Assembly: GCA_026393675.1 (NCBI GenBank)
Contig: JAPKZQ010000045.1
Span: 124,001 to 188,000 of the forward strand
Direction: 5' to 3'
Source of the DNA: Acidobacteriota bacterium
GTDB lineage: Bacteria > Acidobacteriota > Vicinamibacteria > Vicinamibacterales > JAKQTR01
DNA: 64,000 nt
Made by a program: the position numbers and the translations under genes. Within the stretch, counting starts at the first letter, position 1; every line of letters begins with the position of its first letter. Under the pieces are notes generated by a model. The model made no database searches and was not told where the DNA came from. It saw only the letters and a list, made by a program, of their open reading frames with translations. This document shows positions 8,692 through 17,399 of this stretch, one piece after another.

Positions 8692-9690
8692 TTACCCCTG
8701 GGCGAGAATGGACTTCAGGGCATCGGCAACGGCCTTGCTCTCGGCATCGCCGGTGACGATGTCAATCGCGTCGGCGCTGGCCACGCCGAGCTTCAGTTCG
8801 ACGGCCCGCGCGATTTGTTCCTGCTCGAAGATCTTGCGTCCCATGATGGCCTGATTCGCACCAAGCGATTTGAGCATCGCGAGCCCGACGGCGTCGACCG
8901 CGACACGATCGTCGCCGGCGATCATCACATTGGCCGCCTTCAGCTCGCCGCGCGACGGCCCGCCGTCGGTAAATGCCGCCACGCCATCGAGCACGATGAG
9001 ATGTGGTTTGTAGCCGGTATTGAGTTCGGCAATCATCCGGCGCATGTCGGGCGACGCGTGCATGCCCCTCCGGATCGGCTTCGGCGTCAGCCCCACCGCG
9101 AGCTTGAGCGACATGCTGAACACGCCGCCAAACCCGTGCGTCTTCAAGCAGCAGGTCGACACGTTGTACTCGGCCTCCACGACCAGACGGGGCAACGCGA
9201 ACCCCTCGGGCCAGTGCGTACCGGCGGCCGGGATCGTCACCCAGTCCTTCTCGGTGTTCTGCTCGAAGTCCACGACGTCGAAGCGGAGCTCCCTGGCGAG
9301 GTCGAATGTGCCCTTCTTCTCCATGACTCCGCGCGTCTGGGGCGGACCGCTCGACTCACCCAGCGTGACGCTGCGCGCGTTCAACCCGTGCAACTCAGTG
9401 ACCAACTGAGACAGTGTGTCGTTGTGGGTCGACCCCGGCGCATCGTCGGCCGAGTTGAAGTTCGGCTTGATGACGACCTTCTTGCCCTTGACGGCCTTCA
9501 GATCGAGAAGTTTGAGCACGTCGGTGACGCCGCGTTTCCGATCGCTGGTCTTGACGATAGCGACCCGGCTCCGCCGTGGCCCAAGCACCTGCGCCAGTCC
9601 GTCTGTGCCAAGCGCTGGCAGCAAGGCCATCCCCGCCGTCACCACGCGGATGAAGTCGCGTCGATCAAGTTCGTGAGCGAGCCGAACCAT
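8692..9690 (-). CDS. DUF362-family protein with Tat signal
   Basis: The 332-aa product begins MVRLAHELDRRDFIRVVTAG, a twin-arginine signal (RRDFIRV), followed by a short hydrophobic stretch. The body has features of DUF362 proteins: VVIKPNFNSADDAPGSTHND near 65, TLGESSG near 100, CCLKTHGFGGVFSMSLKLAVG near 172 and APDD-like IAGDDRVAVDAVGLAML near 270. DUF362 proteins are often linked to iron-sulfur or anaerobic functions, but no biochemical role is established to my knowledge. The ATG at 9690 follows GGGAGGG by 4 bases. The longer open frame upstream lacks a leader and overlaps the carrier gene. Confidence 0.85.
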   Translation of the reverse strand: MVRLAHELDRRDFIRVVTAGMALLPALGTDGLAQVLGPRRSRVAIVKTSDRKRGVTDVLKLLDLKAVKGKKVVIKPNFNSADDAPGSTHNDTLSQLVTELHGLNARSVTLGESSGPPQTRGVMEKKGTFDLARELRFDVVDFEQNTEKDWVTIPAAGTHWPEGFALPRLVVEAEYNVSTCCLKTHGFGGVFSMSLKLAVGLTPKPIRRGMHASPDMRRMIAELNTGYKPHLIVLDGVAAFTDGGPSRGELKAANVMIAGDDRVAVDAVGLAMLKSLGANQAIMGRKIFEQEQIARAVELKLGVASADAIDIVTGDAESKAVADALKSILAQG

Positions 9691-9755
9691 ACGCCCTCCC
9701 TGTTGAAGACAGTGGGGTCTGCCGTCAATCGCCGATAGTTTACACCCGCTTACGC

Positions 9756-11180
9756 CTACTCCCAGCGGAAGAGCAGCACCGGCGGCACGAGGAGCAGGAA
9801 GCTCAGCACGGTCAGGATCAGCATCAGGGGGAAAAACCACCTGGCCCATCGTTCCCACGGAATCTTCCCCGCCCCGAGCACGCCCATGGTCACAGCGCTG
9901 GTGGGCAGGATGGGGTTGATGAACTCGCAGAGTTGATACGCGTAGACCGCGGTCTGCCTGGTAATTCCCACCAGGTCAGCCAGCGGCGCCATGATGGGCA
10001 TCGTCAGCGCGGCCTGCGCGGTGCCCGAGTGGATGAAGAAATTGATGACGCACTGGATCAGAAACATGACCTGCGCGATGACGCCGACCGGCAGCATCGA
10101 CAGCGTGCCTGACGCGCCATAGAGCATCGTGTCGAGAATCTTCGCCTCCTGGGCAATGACAAGCAACGCCCGGGCGCACGCAACGATGAAGACGACACCC
10201 ACCATGTCCTTGGCGCCCGTTACGAACGTGCGAGCGATCCGGCTTGGGCCGAGACCGCCGGCCAGCCCGAGGACGATCCCCATCCCGAGGAACAGCACGG
10301 CAATCTGATCGATGTACCACTTCCACTCGAGGACGCCGACGACGAGCAGCACCATCGAGGTCACAAACAGCGACAGCGTGGCGACATGTCGCGCGTCCCA
10401 GCCGGCATCGGCCGCGTCGTGGGAGGCGATCGCCTCGCGCTCGAGGTCGATGTCGCGCACCGGGCTCAACTCGGGATTCCGTTTCACGCGCCGCGCGTAC
10501 CACATGACGTACGCAATCGTCACCGCGGTACCAATGACCCACGACACGAGACGGTAGCCAAGTCCCGAGTAGAGCGGGATCCCCGCGATGCTCTGCGAGA
10601 TGCCTACGGTGAACGGATTGAAGAAGGCGGCCGCGAATCCCGCGGCGGCCCCGAGAAACGGAATCGACACGCCCACAATCGAGTCGTACCCGAGCCGGCG
10701 TGCCAGCGGGATGAAGATGATGACAAACGGAATAACCTCTTCGGACATGCCGAAGATCGAGCCCGCCAGCGAGAAGATTGTCATCAACAGGGGGATGAGA
10801 ACCCACTCGAGGTACGGCCGCCTGCTGATGGTATCGGTCAGTCGATGGATGCCAGACTCGACGGCCCCTGTTTCCTGGAAGATGGCGAAACTGCCGCCGA
10901 TCACCAGCAGGAAGCAGATGAGGAGGGCCCCATCCATGAATCCCTTGATGGGCGATTCGAGCACCATCTGCGGCCCGAGGTACACCTTCGGCACCTCGCG
11001 GTAGGTCCCGGCCACGGTGACGTTGCGCGTGCCTTCGCTCGTCTGAACCTTGACGCGCTGGTATTCCCCGGACGGGACGATCCACGAGAGTGCGAGCACG
11101 AGGGTGACGAGCAGCATCACCAGCACGAGGGTGTGCGGCATGACCAGACGCGCGAACAGCGGCTTCTTTGCGCTCGTCAT
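9756..11180 (-). CDS. YfcC-family membrane carrier (C4-dicarboxylate/amino-acid type)
   Basis: This 474-aa protein has about 12-13 membrane segments and the features of the YfcC/DcuC-like group: an N-terminal MPHTLVLVMLLVTLVLALSWIVPSGEY segment, SIFGMSEEVIPFVIIFIPLARRLGYDS and a late FFIHSGTAQAALTMPIMAPLADL repeat with INPILPTSAVTMGVLGAGKIPWERW. The family is annotated as C4-dicarboxylate or basic amino-acid transporters, with few characterised members. I take ATG at 11180 because the first membrane helix follows at the usual distance. It lies downstream of the isoaspartyl dipeptidase gene, so aspartate, isoaspartyl dipeptides or their amino acids are plausible substrates (inference). Confidence 0.85.
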   Translation of the reverse strand: MTSAKKPLFARLVMPHTLVLVMLLVTLVLALSWIVPSGEYQRVKVQTSEGTRNVTVAGTYREVPKVYLGPQMVLESPIKGFMDGALLICFLLVIGGSFAIFQETGAVESGIHRLTDTISRRPYLEWVLIPLLMTIFSLAGSIFGMSEEVIPFVIIFIPLARRLGYDSIVGVSIPFLGAAAGFAAAFFNPFTVGISQSIAGIPLYSGLGYRLVSWVIGTAVTIAYVMWYARRVKRNPELSPVRDIDLEREAIASHDAADAGWDARHVATLSLFVTSMVLLVVGVLEWKWYIDQIAVLFLGMGIVLGLAGGLGPSRIARTFVTGAKDMVGVVFIVACARALLVIAQEAKILDTMLYGASGTLSMLPVGVIAQVMFLIQCVINFFIHSGTAQAALTMPIMAPLADLVGITRQTAVYAYQLCEFINPILPTSAVTMGVLGAGKIPWERWARWFFPLMLILTVLSFLLLVPPVLLFRWE

Positions 11181-11276
11181 AAGTGGGTGGCTCCCGACGG
11201 ATCTTCGCCACTGGCGGGAGGCCAGAGAGTGGCTGCACCTACGCCTGAATTCAACCATCTCGACGGGCAACCCGGG

Positions 11277-11359
11277 GTCTGACCGCCTCCGCCGAGGCTA
11301 CGGCGGTCCGCCGAAGCTCTACGCGAAGGCGGAAGACCCTGGGCTCCATCAGCACAGAC
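11277..11359. repeat. 83-bp dispersed repeat, copy A (3' of iadA)
   Basis: This copy pairs with 18319-18401; by eye there are about seven differences in 83 bases. It contains an internal inverted pair GACCGCC/GGCGGTC and near-inverted ends (GGGTCT and AGACCC), so the RNA can fold. It lies 5 bases from the iadA stop codon. Confidence 0.8.
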
Positions 11360-11364
11360 CGTCT

Positions 11365-12528
11365 CTATTCGAACGTCCCCTTCACCAGCACCTGCCGGTC
11401 CCGCATCAGCCAGCGGCCTTTGGCGATGGTGCCGCAGATCCCGAGATCGCCCGGATCGAGCAGGACGATGTCGGCGTCGGTACCAACCGCGAGATGTCCC
11501 TTCCCGCGCAGTTTCAGGATGCGAGCGGGCGTCGAGGTGACCACCTGCAGCGCGACCTCCAGCGGTACGTGTTCGTCGCGCACGGCATCGCGGACTTCGC
11601 TGAACAGGCTCGTCACTCGCCCAATCTCGAGACGCCGCAATCGACCTTGCGCGTCGAAGTCCGGCAGGCTGCCCTGACCATCCGACGTGAAGGTAATGTG
11701 TGAGACGTCCACGCCAGCGTCGAGCATTCTGCGCAGGCCGGCGCTGCACTTCACCTCGCCCTCGTCGAGAAACGCGGGAACCGTTGACGTGGTGAAATCC
11801 ACCAGGCCGCCCGACTTCGCGTACGCGATGCCTTCGTCGAAGAGCGTCGGATTTCGATTGATGTGTGTGGGCAGGAACTGCGTGATCGGGATCTCGGTCT
11901 CCGCCAGCGCACGCCGGATGAGCGCGAGGCCGCGGGGTCCGTCTCCCATGTGCACGTTGACGATCCCCGCCTTGCCCGAGAGCATCCCGCCGCGGCGCGC
12001 CTCCGCCGCCGTGCGGGAGAACTCGTCGAACGTCGGCTGCGAGGATCGATGGTCCGAGAGCGCCACCTCGCCGACACCGATGATCTTGTCGATGAGCAGC
12101 AGATCCTGCTCGATGCTCCCCGTCAGGGTGCGAACAGGCACGGCGTAGTGGCCGGTGTAGATGAAGGTGCTGATGCCCTCCTCGTCTAGACCCCGGGCCT
12201 TGGCGAGCAGCCCCGCCATGCTGCGCGTCACGCCGTCGGTCCCGAGACATCCGACCACGGTCGTCACGCCGCCTCGTACGGCATCAGACAGCGCCATCTC
12301 CGGCGTGCGGGTCGCGTACCCGCCTTCCCCTCCGCCCCCCGTCACGTGGACGTGGCCATCGATGAGGCCAGGCACCGCGATGAACCCGGTGGCGTCCACC
12401 AGGCCGCAGTAGGCATCGGGAATGTGGATGTCGGGTTCCACGCGTATGATACGGCCGCCCGCGATAAGGATGTCGGCACGGCCGATGTTCGCTGGGGTGT
12501 AGATGTCGGCGTTCTTGAGCAGTAGCAC
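11365..12528 (-). CDS. iadA: Isoaspartyl dipeptidase (beta-aspartyl-peptidase)
   Basis: This amidohydrolase of 387 aa, from the GTG at 12528, cleaves beta-aspartyl dipeptides that arise from damaged proteins. Visible motifs are PGLIDGHVHVTGGGGEGG (metal ligands HxH), GEVALSDHRSSQPT, NVHMGDG, FLPTHINRNPTLFDEG and HITFTSDGQGSLPDFD (catalytic Asp). I prefer the GTG at 12528 because GGGAG stands 7 bases upstream and it aligns with the family start (LLLKNADIYTP). A GTG at 12573 would add 15 residues. At the bridging-ligand position before SDHRS there is Glu. The YfcC-type carrier follows after 184 bases holding an 83-bp repeat. Confidence 0.9.
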   Translation of the reverse strand: MLLLKNADIYTPANIGRADILIAGGRIIRVEPDIHIPDAYCGLVDATGFIAVPGLIDGHVHVTGGGGEGGYATRTPEMALSDAVRGGVTTVVGCLGTDGVTRSMAGLLAKARGLDEEGISTFIYTGHYAVPVRTLTGSIEQDLLLIDKIIGVGEVALSDHRSSQPTFDEFSRTAAEARRGGMLSGKAGIVNVHMGDGPRGLALIRRALAETEIPITQFLPTHINRNPTLFDEGIAYAKSGGLVDFTTSTVPAFLDEGEVKCSAGLRRMLDAGVDVSHITFTSDGQGSLPDFDAQGRLRRLEIGRVTSLFSEVRDAVRDEHVPLEVALQVVTSTPARILKLRGKGHLAVGTDADIVLLDPGDLGICGTIAKGRWLMRDRQVLVKGTFE

Positions 12529-12737
12529 GTCGTCACTCCCGGATCGGACGATCCAAGGCCGGGAGTGTACCACGTCGCGAAGGTGCGATTCCGCTCATAA
12601 GTGGGATAGGATTGGACGGTTGTTTGCTCGTCGGAGCCCTGTGTCTGCTCGCCCTGCCAGGATTGTGACCAGCGCGTCGACATCCAGCACAGCACGCCTC
12701 TGGACGCGGCCGCGCCCCGGGGTTGGAGTAGCAAGCT

Positions 12738-14204
12738 ATGATCCGTCTCCCTCGTTTGATCCCCCCAGCGACGCTGGCGCTTCTTGCGCTGGTGGCGCAG
12801 GCCGCGGCGCAGACCGGTCCTCCCGAGGCCACTCGCGATACCGGTGCCGGCCTCACGGCCATCTCGCCCGCGAGCATCGCTGCCGCGCTCGGCACTTCTC
12901 CGCTCGTCGGCGGCGTCCCAACCGGTGCCGCCGGTCCCGGAACCACTCGGCTCTCGCTCCACGACGCGCTCGAGCGAGGCCTCGCGCACAATCTCGCAGC
13001 CGTCCTCGGCGAGCAGCGCGTCCGGTCGGCAGATGCCGCCAGGTGGGCGGCGTGGAGCGGGCTGCTGCCCTCTGTGTCGGCTTCCCTGGCGCAAGCTCGG
13101 GAACAGATCAACCTCGAGGCCTACGGGTTCCCCGTCGCGCCTGGCCAATCTCCAATTATCGGCCCCTTCAATATCTCGGACCGCCGTGTGTCGGTGACAC
13201 AAACGCTCTTCAGCTACAGCGCGGTCGAATCTGCACGCAGCGGCAATGCCATCAAGGCCGCCGCCGCGTACGCCAACCAGGATGTCCGCGAGCAGGTCGT
13301 CATTGCGATCTCCGGGATGTACCTGCAGATCGTCTCGACGCAGAGCCGGATCGAGGCCGCCCGGGCGCAGTTGAGTACGGCCAAGGCGCTCTACGACAGG
13401 GCCGTCACACTCAAGCAGGCCGGGATGGCCGCCGGTGTTGATACCATCCGGGCGCAAGTGCAGATGGAGAACCAGCGCCAGCGTGTCATCTACTTTGAAA
13501 ACGAGTTCGCCAAACAGAAACTGCAGCTCGCGCGCGCCATTGGGTTACCCCTCGGCCAGAACTTCGATCTCTCCGACCGATTCCCGTACCGCTCACTCGA
13601 CGACATGTCTCAGGCCGATGCCATCTCGCGAGCCACCTCGACGCGCGCCGACTACAAGAGCGCGCTCGAACTGGTCAAGGCGGCCGAGTTCTCGCGTCAA
13701 GCCGCCATCGGCAGTCTGCTTCCCACACTGGGCCTGGACGCCGACATCGGCAACATCGGCCAGCAGTGGGGATCGGCGCTGCGCACGTTCTCACTGGCGG
13801 CGGCCGTCCACATCCCTCTGTTCCAGGCGGGCCGCGAGCGCAGCCGGATTCTCGCCGCCGATGCGTCTCTGCAGCAGGAGCGCGCCCAGCTCGCCGATCT
13901 CAAGGTGCGCATCGAATACGAGGTCCGGGCCGCCTTGCTCGACGTCGACGCCGCCGACCAGCGCGTCAAGGTCGCGCAGGGGGCCTCTGATCTGGCGGCC
14001 CTGCAACTGACGCAGGCGCAGGACCGGTTTGCGGCCGGCGTCGCCAGTCACATCGAGGTCGTGCAGGCCCAGGAAGCCGTCGCCACGGCCTCCGACAACC
14101 TGATTGCGAGCCAGTTCGCGCACAATCTCGCCAAGGGCGCCCTCGCGCGTGCCCTCGGCATTGCCGAAACGTCGGCGGAGCGTTTTCTTGGAGGGCGGCA
14201 GTAA
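12738..14204 (+). CDS. TolC-family outer-membrane efflux protein
   Basis: This 488-aa protein has a signal peptide (residues 1-25, ATLALLALVAQAAAQ) and two long alpha-helical/coiled-coil halves typical of the OEP family. Repeated patterns are seen in LSLHDALERGLAHNLAAVLGEQ near 72 and the related segment near 400 (QLTQAQDRFAAGVASHIEVVQAQEA), where the FxxGxxSxxEVxxAQ-type signature of TolC proteins occurs. It forms the outer-membrane duct of a tripartite exporter. GGAG nine bases before ATG supports the start. Its TAA stop shares two bases with the hlyD start (TAATG), so the genes are coupled. Confidence 0.9.
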   Translation: MIRLPRLIPPATLALLALVAQAAAQTGPPEATRDTGAGLTAISPASIAAALGTSPLVGGVPTGAAGPGTTRLSLHDALERGLAHNLAAVLGEQRVRSADAARWAAWSGLLPSVSASLAQAREQINLEAYGFPVAPGQSPIIGPFNISDRRVSVTQTLFSYSAVESARSGNAIKAAAAYANQDVREQVVIAISGMYLQIVSTQSRIEAARAQLSTAKALYDRAVTLKQAGMAAGVDTIRAQVQMENQRQRVIYFENEFAKQKLQLARAIGLPLGQNFDLSDRFPYRSLDDMSQADAISRATSTRADYKSALELVKAAEFSRQAAIGSLLPTLGLDADIGNIGQQWGSALRTFSLAAAVHIPLFQAGRERSRILAADASLQQERAQLADLKVRIEYEVRAALLDVDAADQRVKVAQGASDLAALQLTQAQDRFAAGVASHIEVVQAQEAVATASDNLIASQFAHNLAKGALARALGIAETSAERFLGGRQ

Positions 14205-15421
14205 TGGCGTTCATGAATGACAATCCGCGTGCGCGGGCGGTGCTGATCGGCGTGGTGGTGGTAGGCATGATTGCCGGCGCAGGTGCGTTCTGGTACTACA
14301 GCGGGCGCGAATCCACCGACAATGCCCAGGTCGACGGCCACATCACGCCCATCGCGGCCAGGGTCGGTGGCACCGTGCTCGCCGTCAACATCCACGAAAA
14401 CCAGTTGGTCGAAGCCGGCGCAGTGCTCGTCAAGATCGACTCGCGCGACTACGACGTCGCGCTGGCCCGTGCGCAGGCGGACCTGGCCGATGCGACAGCC
14501 GCGTTTGAAGCCGCCCGGTCTGGTGTTCCTATCACGACCACAACGACGTCGAGCCAGTTGACCACGGCGACAGCCGCGGTCGAGCGATCACAGACAGGGA
14601 TTGACATTGCCGGCAAGGACATTGAGTCGGCGCGAGCCCGACGCGCGTCGGCCCAGGCCAGACTGCGGGAAGCGCGAGCGAACCAGGCACGCGCCACCAA
14701 GGACCTGGAACGCATGAAGCAGTTGATCGCGAAAGACGAGGTGTCGCAACAGCAGTACGACTTGGCGGCGACCGCAGCCGAAGCGACCGCAGCCAACACC
14801 GAGGCAGCCACTGCCGCCCTCGCCGACGCCGAGCAGTCCGCGCTGGCTGCCGAAGGCCGCCGCACACAGGCGCTCCAGCAGACCCAGCAGGTTCAGGCCG
14901 ATCTACGCACGGCCCAGACCGCCCCCGAGCAGGTCACCGTCACCAGGGCCCGCGCTGCGTCGGCAGAGGCTCGGGTGGCCCAGGCGAAAGCCGCCCTGCA
15001 CCAGGCCGAGTTCAATCTGCAATACACGGAGGTCAGAGCGCCAGTCGGCGGCTACGTGAGCAAGAAGTCGGTCGAACCGGGCCAGGTGATTCAGCCCGGC
15101 CAGCCACTTTGCGCGGTCGTCGCGCTCGACGACGTCTGGGTGATGGCTAATTTCAAGGAAACGCAACTGAACGATGTGCGGCCCGGCCAGCGCGCCATTA
15201 TTCACGTGGATATGTATGGTGAGGACTTCCCCGCCAAGGTGGACAGCCTCTCGGCGGCGACAGGAGCCCGATTCAGCCTGCTGCCTCCCGAGAATGCCAC
15301 CGGCAATTTCGTCAAAGTCGTGCAGCGAATCCCCGTGAAGCTTCTGCTCGACCATCCGCCCGACGCCAATCGCCCGTTGCGGCCAGGCATGTCGGTAACG
15401 GCCACGGTGCTGACCCGCTGA
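14204..15421 (+). CDS. HlyD/EmrA-type membrane-fusion protein
   Basis: This 405-aa adaptor has one N-terminal membrane helix (residues 10-30), then NAQVDGHITPIAARVGGTVLAVNIHENQLVEAGAVLVKID (first biotinyl-lipoyl half), a long Ala/Glu/Gln-rich coiled coil (about 85-255), and the second half ending NLQYTEVRAPVGGYVSKKSVEPGQVIQPGQ. The beta-barrel domain is VWVMANFKETQLNDVRPGQ. It links the inner-membrane pump EmrB to the TolC duct. It overlaps the tolC stop and has GGAGGGCGG upstream. An in-frame ATG three codons later is an alternative start. Confidence 0.92.
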   Translation: MAFMNDNPRARAVLIGVVVVGMIAGAGAFWYYSGRESTDNAQVDGHITPIAARVGGTVLAVNIHENQLVEAGAVLVKIDSRDYDVALARAQADLADATAAFEAARSGVPITTTTTSSQLTTATAAVERSQTGIDIAGKDIESARARRASAQARLREARANQARATKDLERMKQLIAKDEVSQQQYDLAATAAEATAANTEAATAALADAEQSALAAEGRRTQALQQTQQVQADLRTAQTAPEQVTVTRARAASAEARVAQAKAALHQAEFNLQYTEVRAPVGGYVSKKSVEPGQVIQPGQPLCAVVALDDVWVMANFKETQLNDVRPGQRAIIHVDMYGEDFPAKVDSLSAATGARFSLLPPENATGNFVKVVQRIPVKLLLDHPPDANRPLRPGMSVTATVLTR

Positions 15422-15423
15422 GC

Positions 15424-15475
15424 CCCTCGATTCATGGATTCGGCGAACGAATCCATTCACTCAGGACTCAGTGCT
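15424..15475. repeat. Single repeat unit with internal palindrome, 3' of hlyD
   Basis: The flanks (CCCTCGATTC and CACTCAGGAC) match those of the tandem units at 37951-38186. The interior is a perfect inverted pair ATGGATTCG/CGAATCCAT around GCGAA. It starts 3 bases behind the hlyD stop codon. Confidence 0.5.
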
Positions 15476-15547
15476 GAGCGAGCGTTTATGACTGGATCGT
15501 TTTACAAGAATGCGCAACGGTAACTGCGAGTCGAAGCACCGAGCACG

Positions 15548-17152
15548 ATGAGCGTCGATCCCAAAGCTGCGGCTTTCCAGGGTGGTGCCGGCTCGGACAG
15601 CGAGTCCGGCGACGTCCATCCCTGGCTCGAGGCATTGGCCGTCATGGCCGGCACGTTTATGGTTGTGCTCGACAGCACAGTCGTCAACGTCTCGCTGCCC
15701 CACATCGCGGGCAGCCTGTCGGCCAGCATCGAAGAATCCACCTGGGCGCTGACGACGTACCTGGCTGCCAATGCCGTGATTCTGCCCATCACGGGATGGC
15801 TGGCAAACTTCTTCGGCCGCAAACGGCTGCTGCTCCTGTCGGTGGTCGGCTTCACGCTCACCTCGGTGCTCTGCGGCATGGCGCCGACGCTCAGCTTCCT
15901 CATCGCCTGCCGCATCGTCCAGGGCGCGACGGGTGGCGTGATGCAGCCGCTGTCGCAGGCCATCATGCTCGAGGCGTTTCCGCCGCGGAAGCGCGGACAG
16001 GCGATGGCGTTCTGGGGTATCGGAATCGTGGTCGCACCCATCCTCGGGCCATTGCTTGGCGGGTGGCTCACCGAGAATCTCAGTTGGCGCTGGGTCTTCT
16101 ACATCAACGTGCCGGTTGGCATCATCTCTTTCTTGATGGTCGAGGCCTTCATTTTCGACCCGCCCTACATCCGCCGGTCGTCGGCGCGGGTTGACTGGTG
16201 GGGCCTGACGCTTCTCGGCATCGGCATCGCGGCGCTCCAGATTGGACTGGATCAGGGTCAGAAAGAAGACTGGCTCGCCTCGAGTTGGATCGTGGCCCTG
16301 CTGGTCATCGCAGCCGCGGGATTGATTGGCCTGATCATCCGCGAACTGCTCGTTTCCAACCCCATCGTCGACTTCCGGATTTTCAGGGAACGCAGCTACA
16401 CGGCTGGCGTGCTGCTGATGACCCTGCTCGGGTTCGTGCTCTACGGCAGCCTGGTCGTCATGCCCGTCATGCTGCAGACACTACTCGGCTACTCGGCGGT
16501 GGAGGCGGGCAATGCCATGGCTCCCCGCGGCGTGGGTACCTTGTTGGTGATGCCGTTTGTCGGCGTCATGATTGGCCGCCTTGACCCGCGTAAGATCCTG
16601 GCTGCGGGATTCGTCCTCACAGCCGTCACGTTCTTCTGGCTGGGCCAGTTGAACATGAACGCCGGCTACTGGGACATCTTCTGGCCGCAAGTGTTCCAGG
16701 GCATGGGTCTCGGCATGCTGTTCACGCCGCTGGCGACCGTCTCGATGGATCGCATCTCACGCGAACACATGGGCAACGCGACCAGCCTCTTCAACCTGAT
16801 GCGGAACATCGGCGGGGCCGCGGGGATTGCCGTGGTGCAGACCGTGCTCGCGCGCCAGCGTCAGATGCACACCAACGTGCTCGTCGCGCATATCACCGGC
16901 TACGATGTGGGCTCGCAGCAGTTTCTCGCGGCCATGAAGTCTGCGTTCGTCGCACGTGGGACCGACGCGGTCACCGCCGTCGAGCGCAGCTATGGCGCGG
17001 CCTTCGGGTTGGTGCAACAACAAGCCACCATGATGGCGTTTATCGATGTGTTTTGGGGCATGGGGCTGGTGTTTGTCATCCTGCTCCCGCTGATTCTCCT
17101 GATGCGTCGGCCAGCCCACCACGAGCACAGCCCGATCGCGGCGCCCGACTAG
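15548..17152 (+). CDS. EmrB/QacA-type MFS drug exporter (DHA2, 14 TM)
   Basis: This 534-aa transporter has 14 hydrophobic segments. The DHA2 signature is present as LDSTVVNVSLPHIAGSL near 36, with motif A-like GWLANFFGRKRLLLLS near 77 and motif C-like GIGIVVAPILGPLLGGWLTENLSWRWVFYINVPVG near 155. It pumps hydrophobic compounds or acids with proton exchange, and with the preceding HlyD and TolC proteins forms an EmrAB-TolC-type machine. The 126-base gap from hlyD holds a repeat and no obvious promoter. No TetR/MarR regulator gene lies nearby, so control is unclear. Confidence 0.92.
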   Translation: MSVDPKAAAFQGGAGSDSESGDVHPWLEALAVMAGTFMVVLDSTVVNVSLPHIAGSLSASIEESTWALTTYLAANAVILPITGWLANFFGRKRLLLLSVVGFTLTSVLCGMAPTLSFLIACRIVQGATGGVMQPLSQAIMLEAFPPRKRGQAMAFWGIGIVVAPILGPLLGGWLTENLSWRWVFYINVPVGIISFLMVEAFIFDPPYIRRSSARVDWWGLTLLGIGIAALQIGLDQGQKEDWLASSWIVALLVIAAAGLIGLIIRELLVSNPIVDFRIFRERSYTAGVLLMTLLGFVLYGSLVVMPVMLQTLLGYSAVEAGNAMAPRGVGTLLVMPFVGVMIGRLDPRKILAAGFVLTAVTFFWLGQLNMNAGYWDIFWPQVFQGMGLGMLFTPLATVSMDRISREHMGNATSLFNLMRNIGGAAGIAVVQTVLARQRQMHTNVLVAHITGYDVGSQQFLAAMKSAFVARGTDAVTAVERSYGAAFGLVQQQATMMAFIDVFWGMGLVFVILLPLILLMRRPAHHEHSPIAAPD

Positions 17153-17161
17153 AATCGGTTC

Positions 17162-17298
17162 CTCGTCATTCCGGCGTACGCCGGAATCCAGGCTGGACCC
17201 CGGATGCCACCCCATCGCGGCTGCCGCGTTGGGGACCCCGGATGCCACCCCAACGCGGCTGCCGCGTTGGGGACCCCGGCTTTCGCCGGGGTGACGAG
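17162..17298. repeat. 137-bp composite repeat with hairpins and two 38-bp direct repeats, 3' of emrB
   Basis: The ends are perfect inverted repeats CTCGTCA and TGACGAG. Inside are TTCCGGCGTACGCCGGAA (17169-17186), two 38-bp direct copies (17195-17232 and 17233-17270, one base different by eye), and a hairpin CCCCGGC-TTTC-GCCGGGG (17274-17291). It begins 10 bases after the emrB stop and resembles the non-coding palindromic elements that end transcripts in many bacteria. Confidence 0.8.
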
Positions 17299-17399
17299 CC
17301 ACGGAAATGAAGGCTTCAGGATCCGGACGGCTCGTCGTCGCGTCCGAATAAGGTAGAGCGCACGTCGTCCGGGAACACTCCAATCCGGCGGAGGACACC

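Noticed and set aside
8551-9738. 395-aa plus-strand open frame opposite the DUF362 gene
   Set aside because: Antisense to a gene with a Tat signal and conserved motifs; no domain recognisable.
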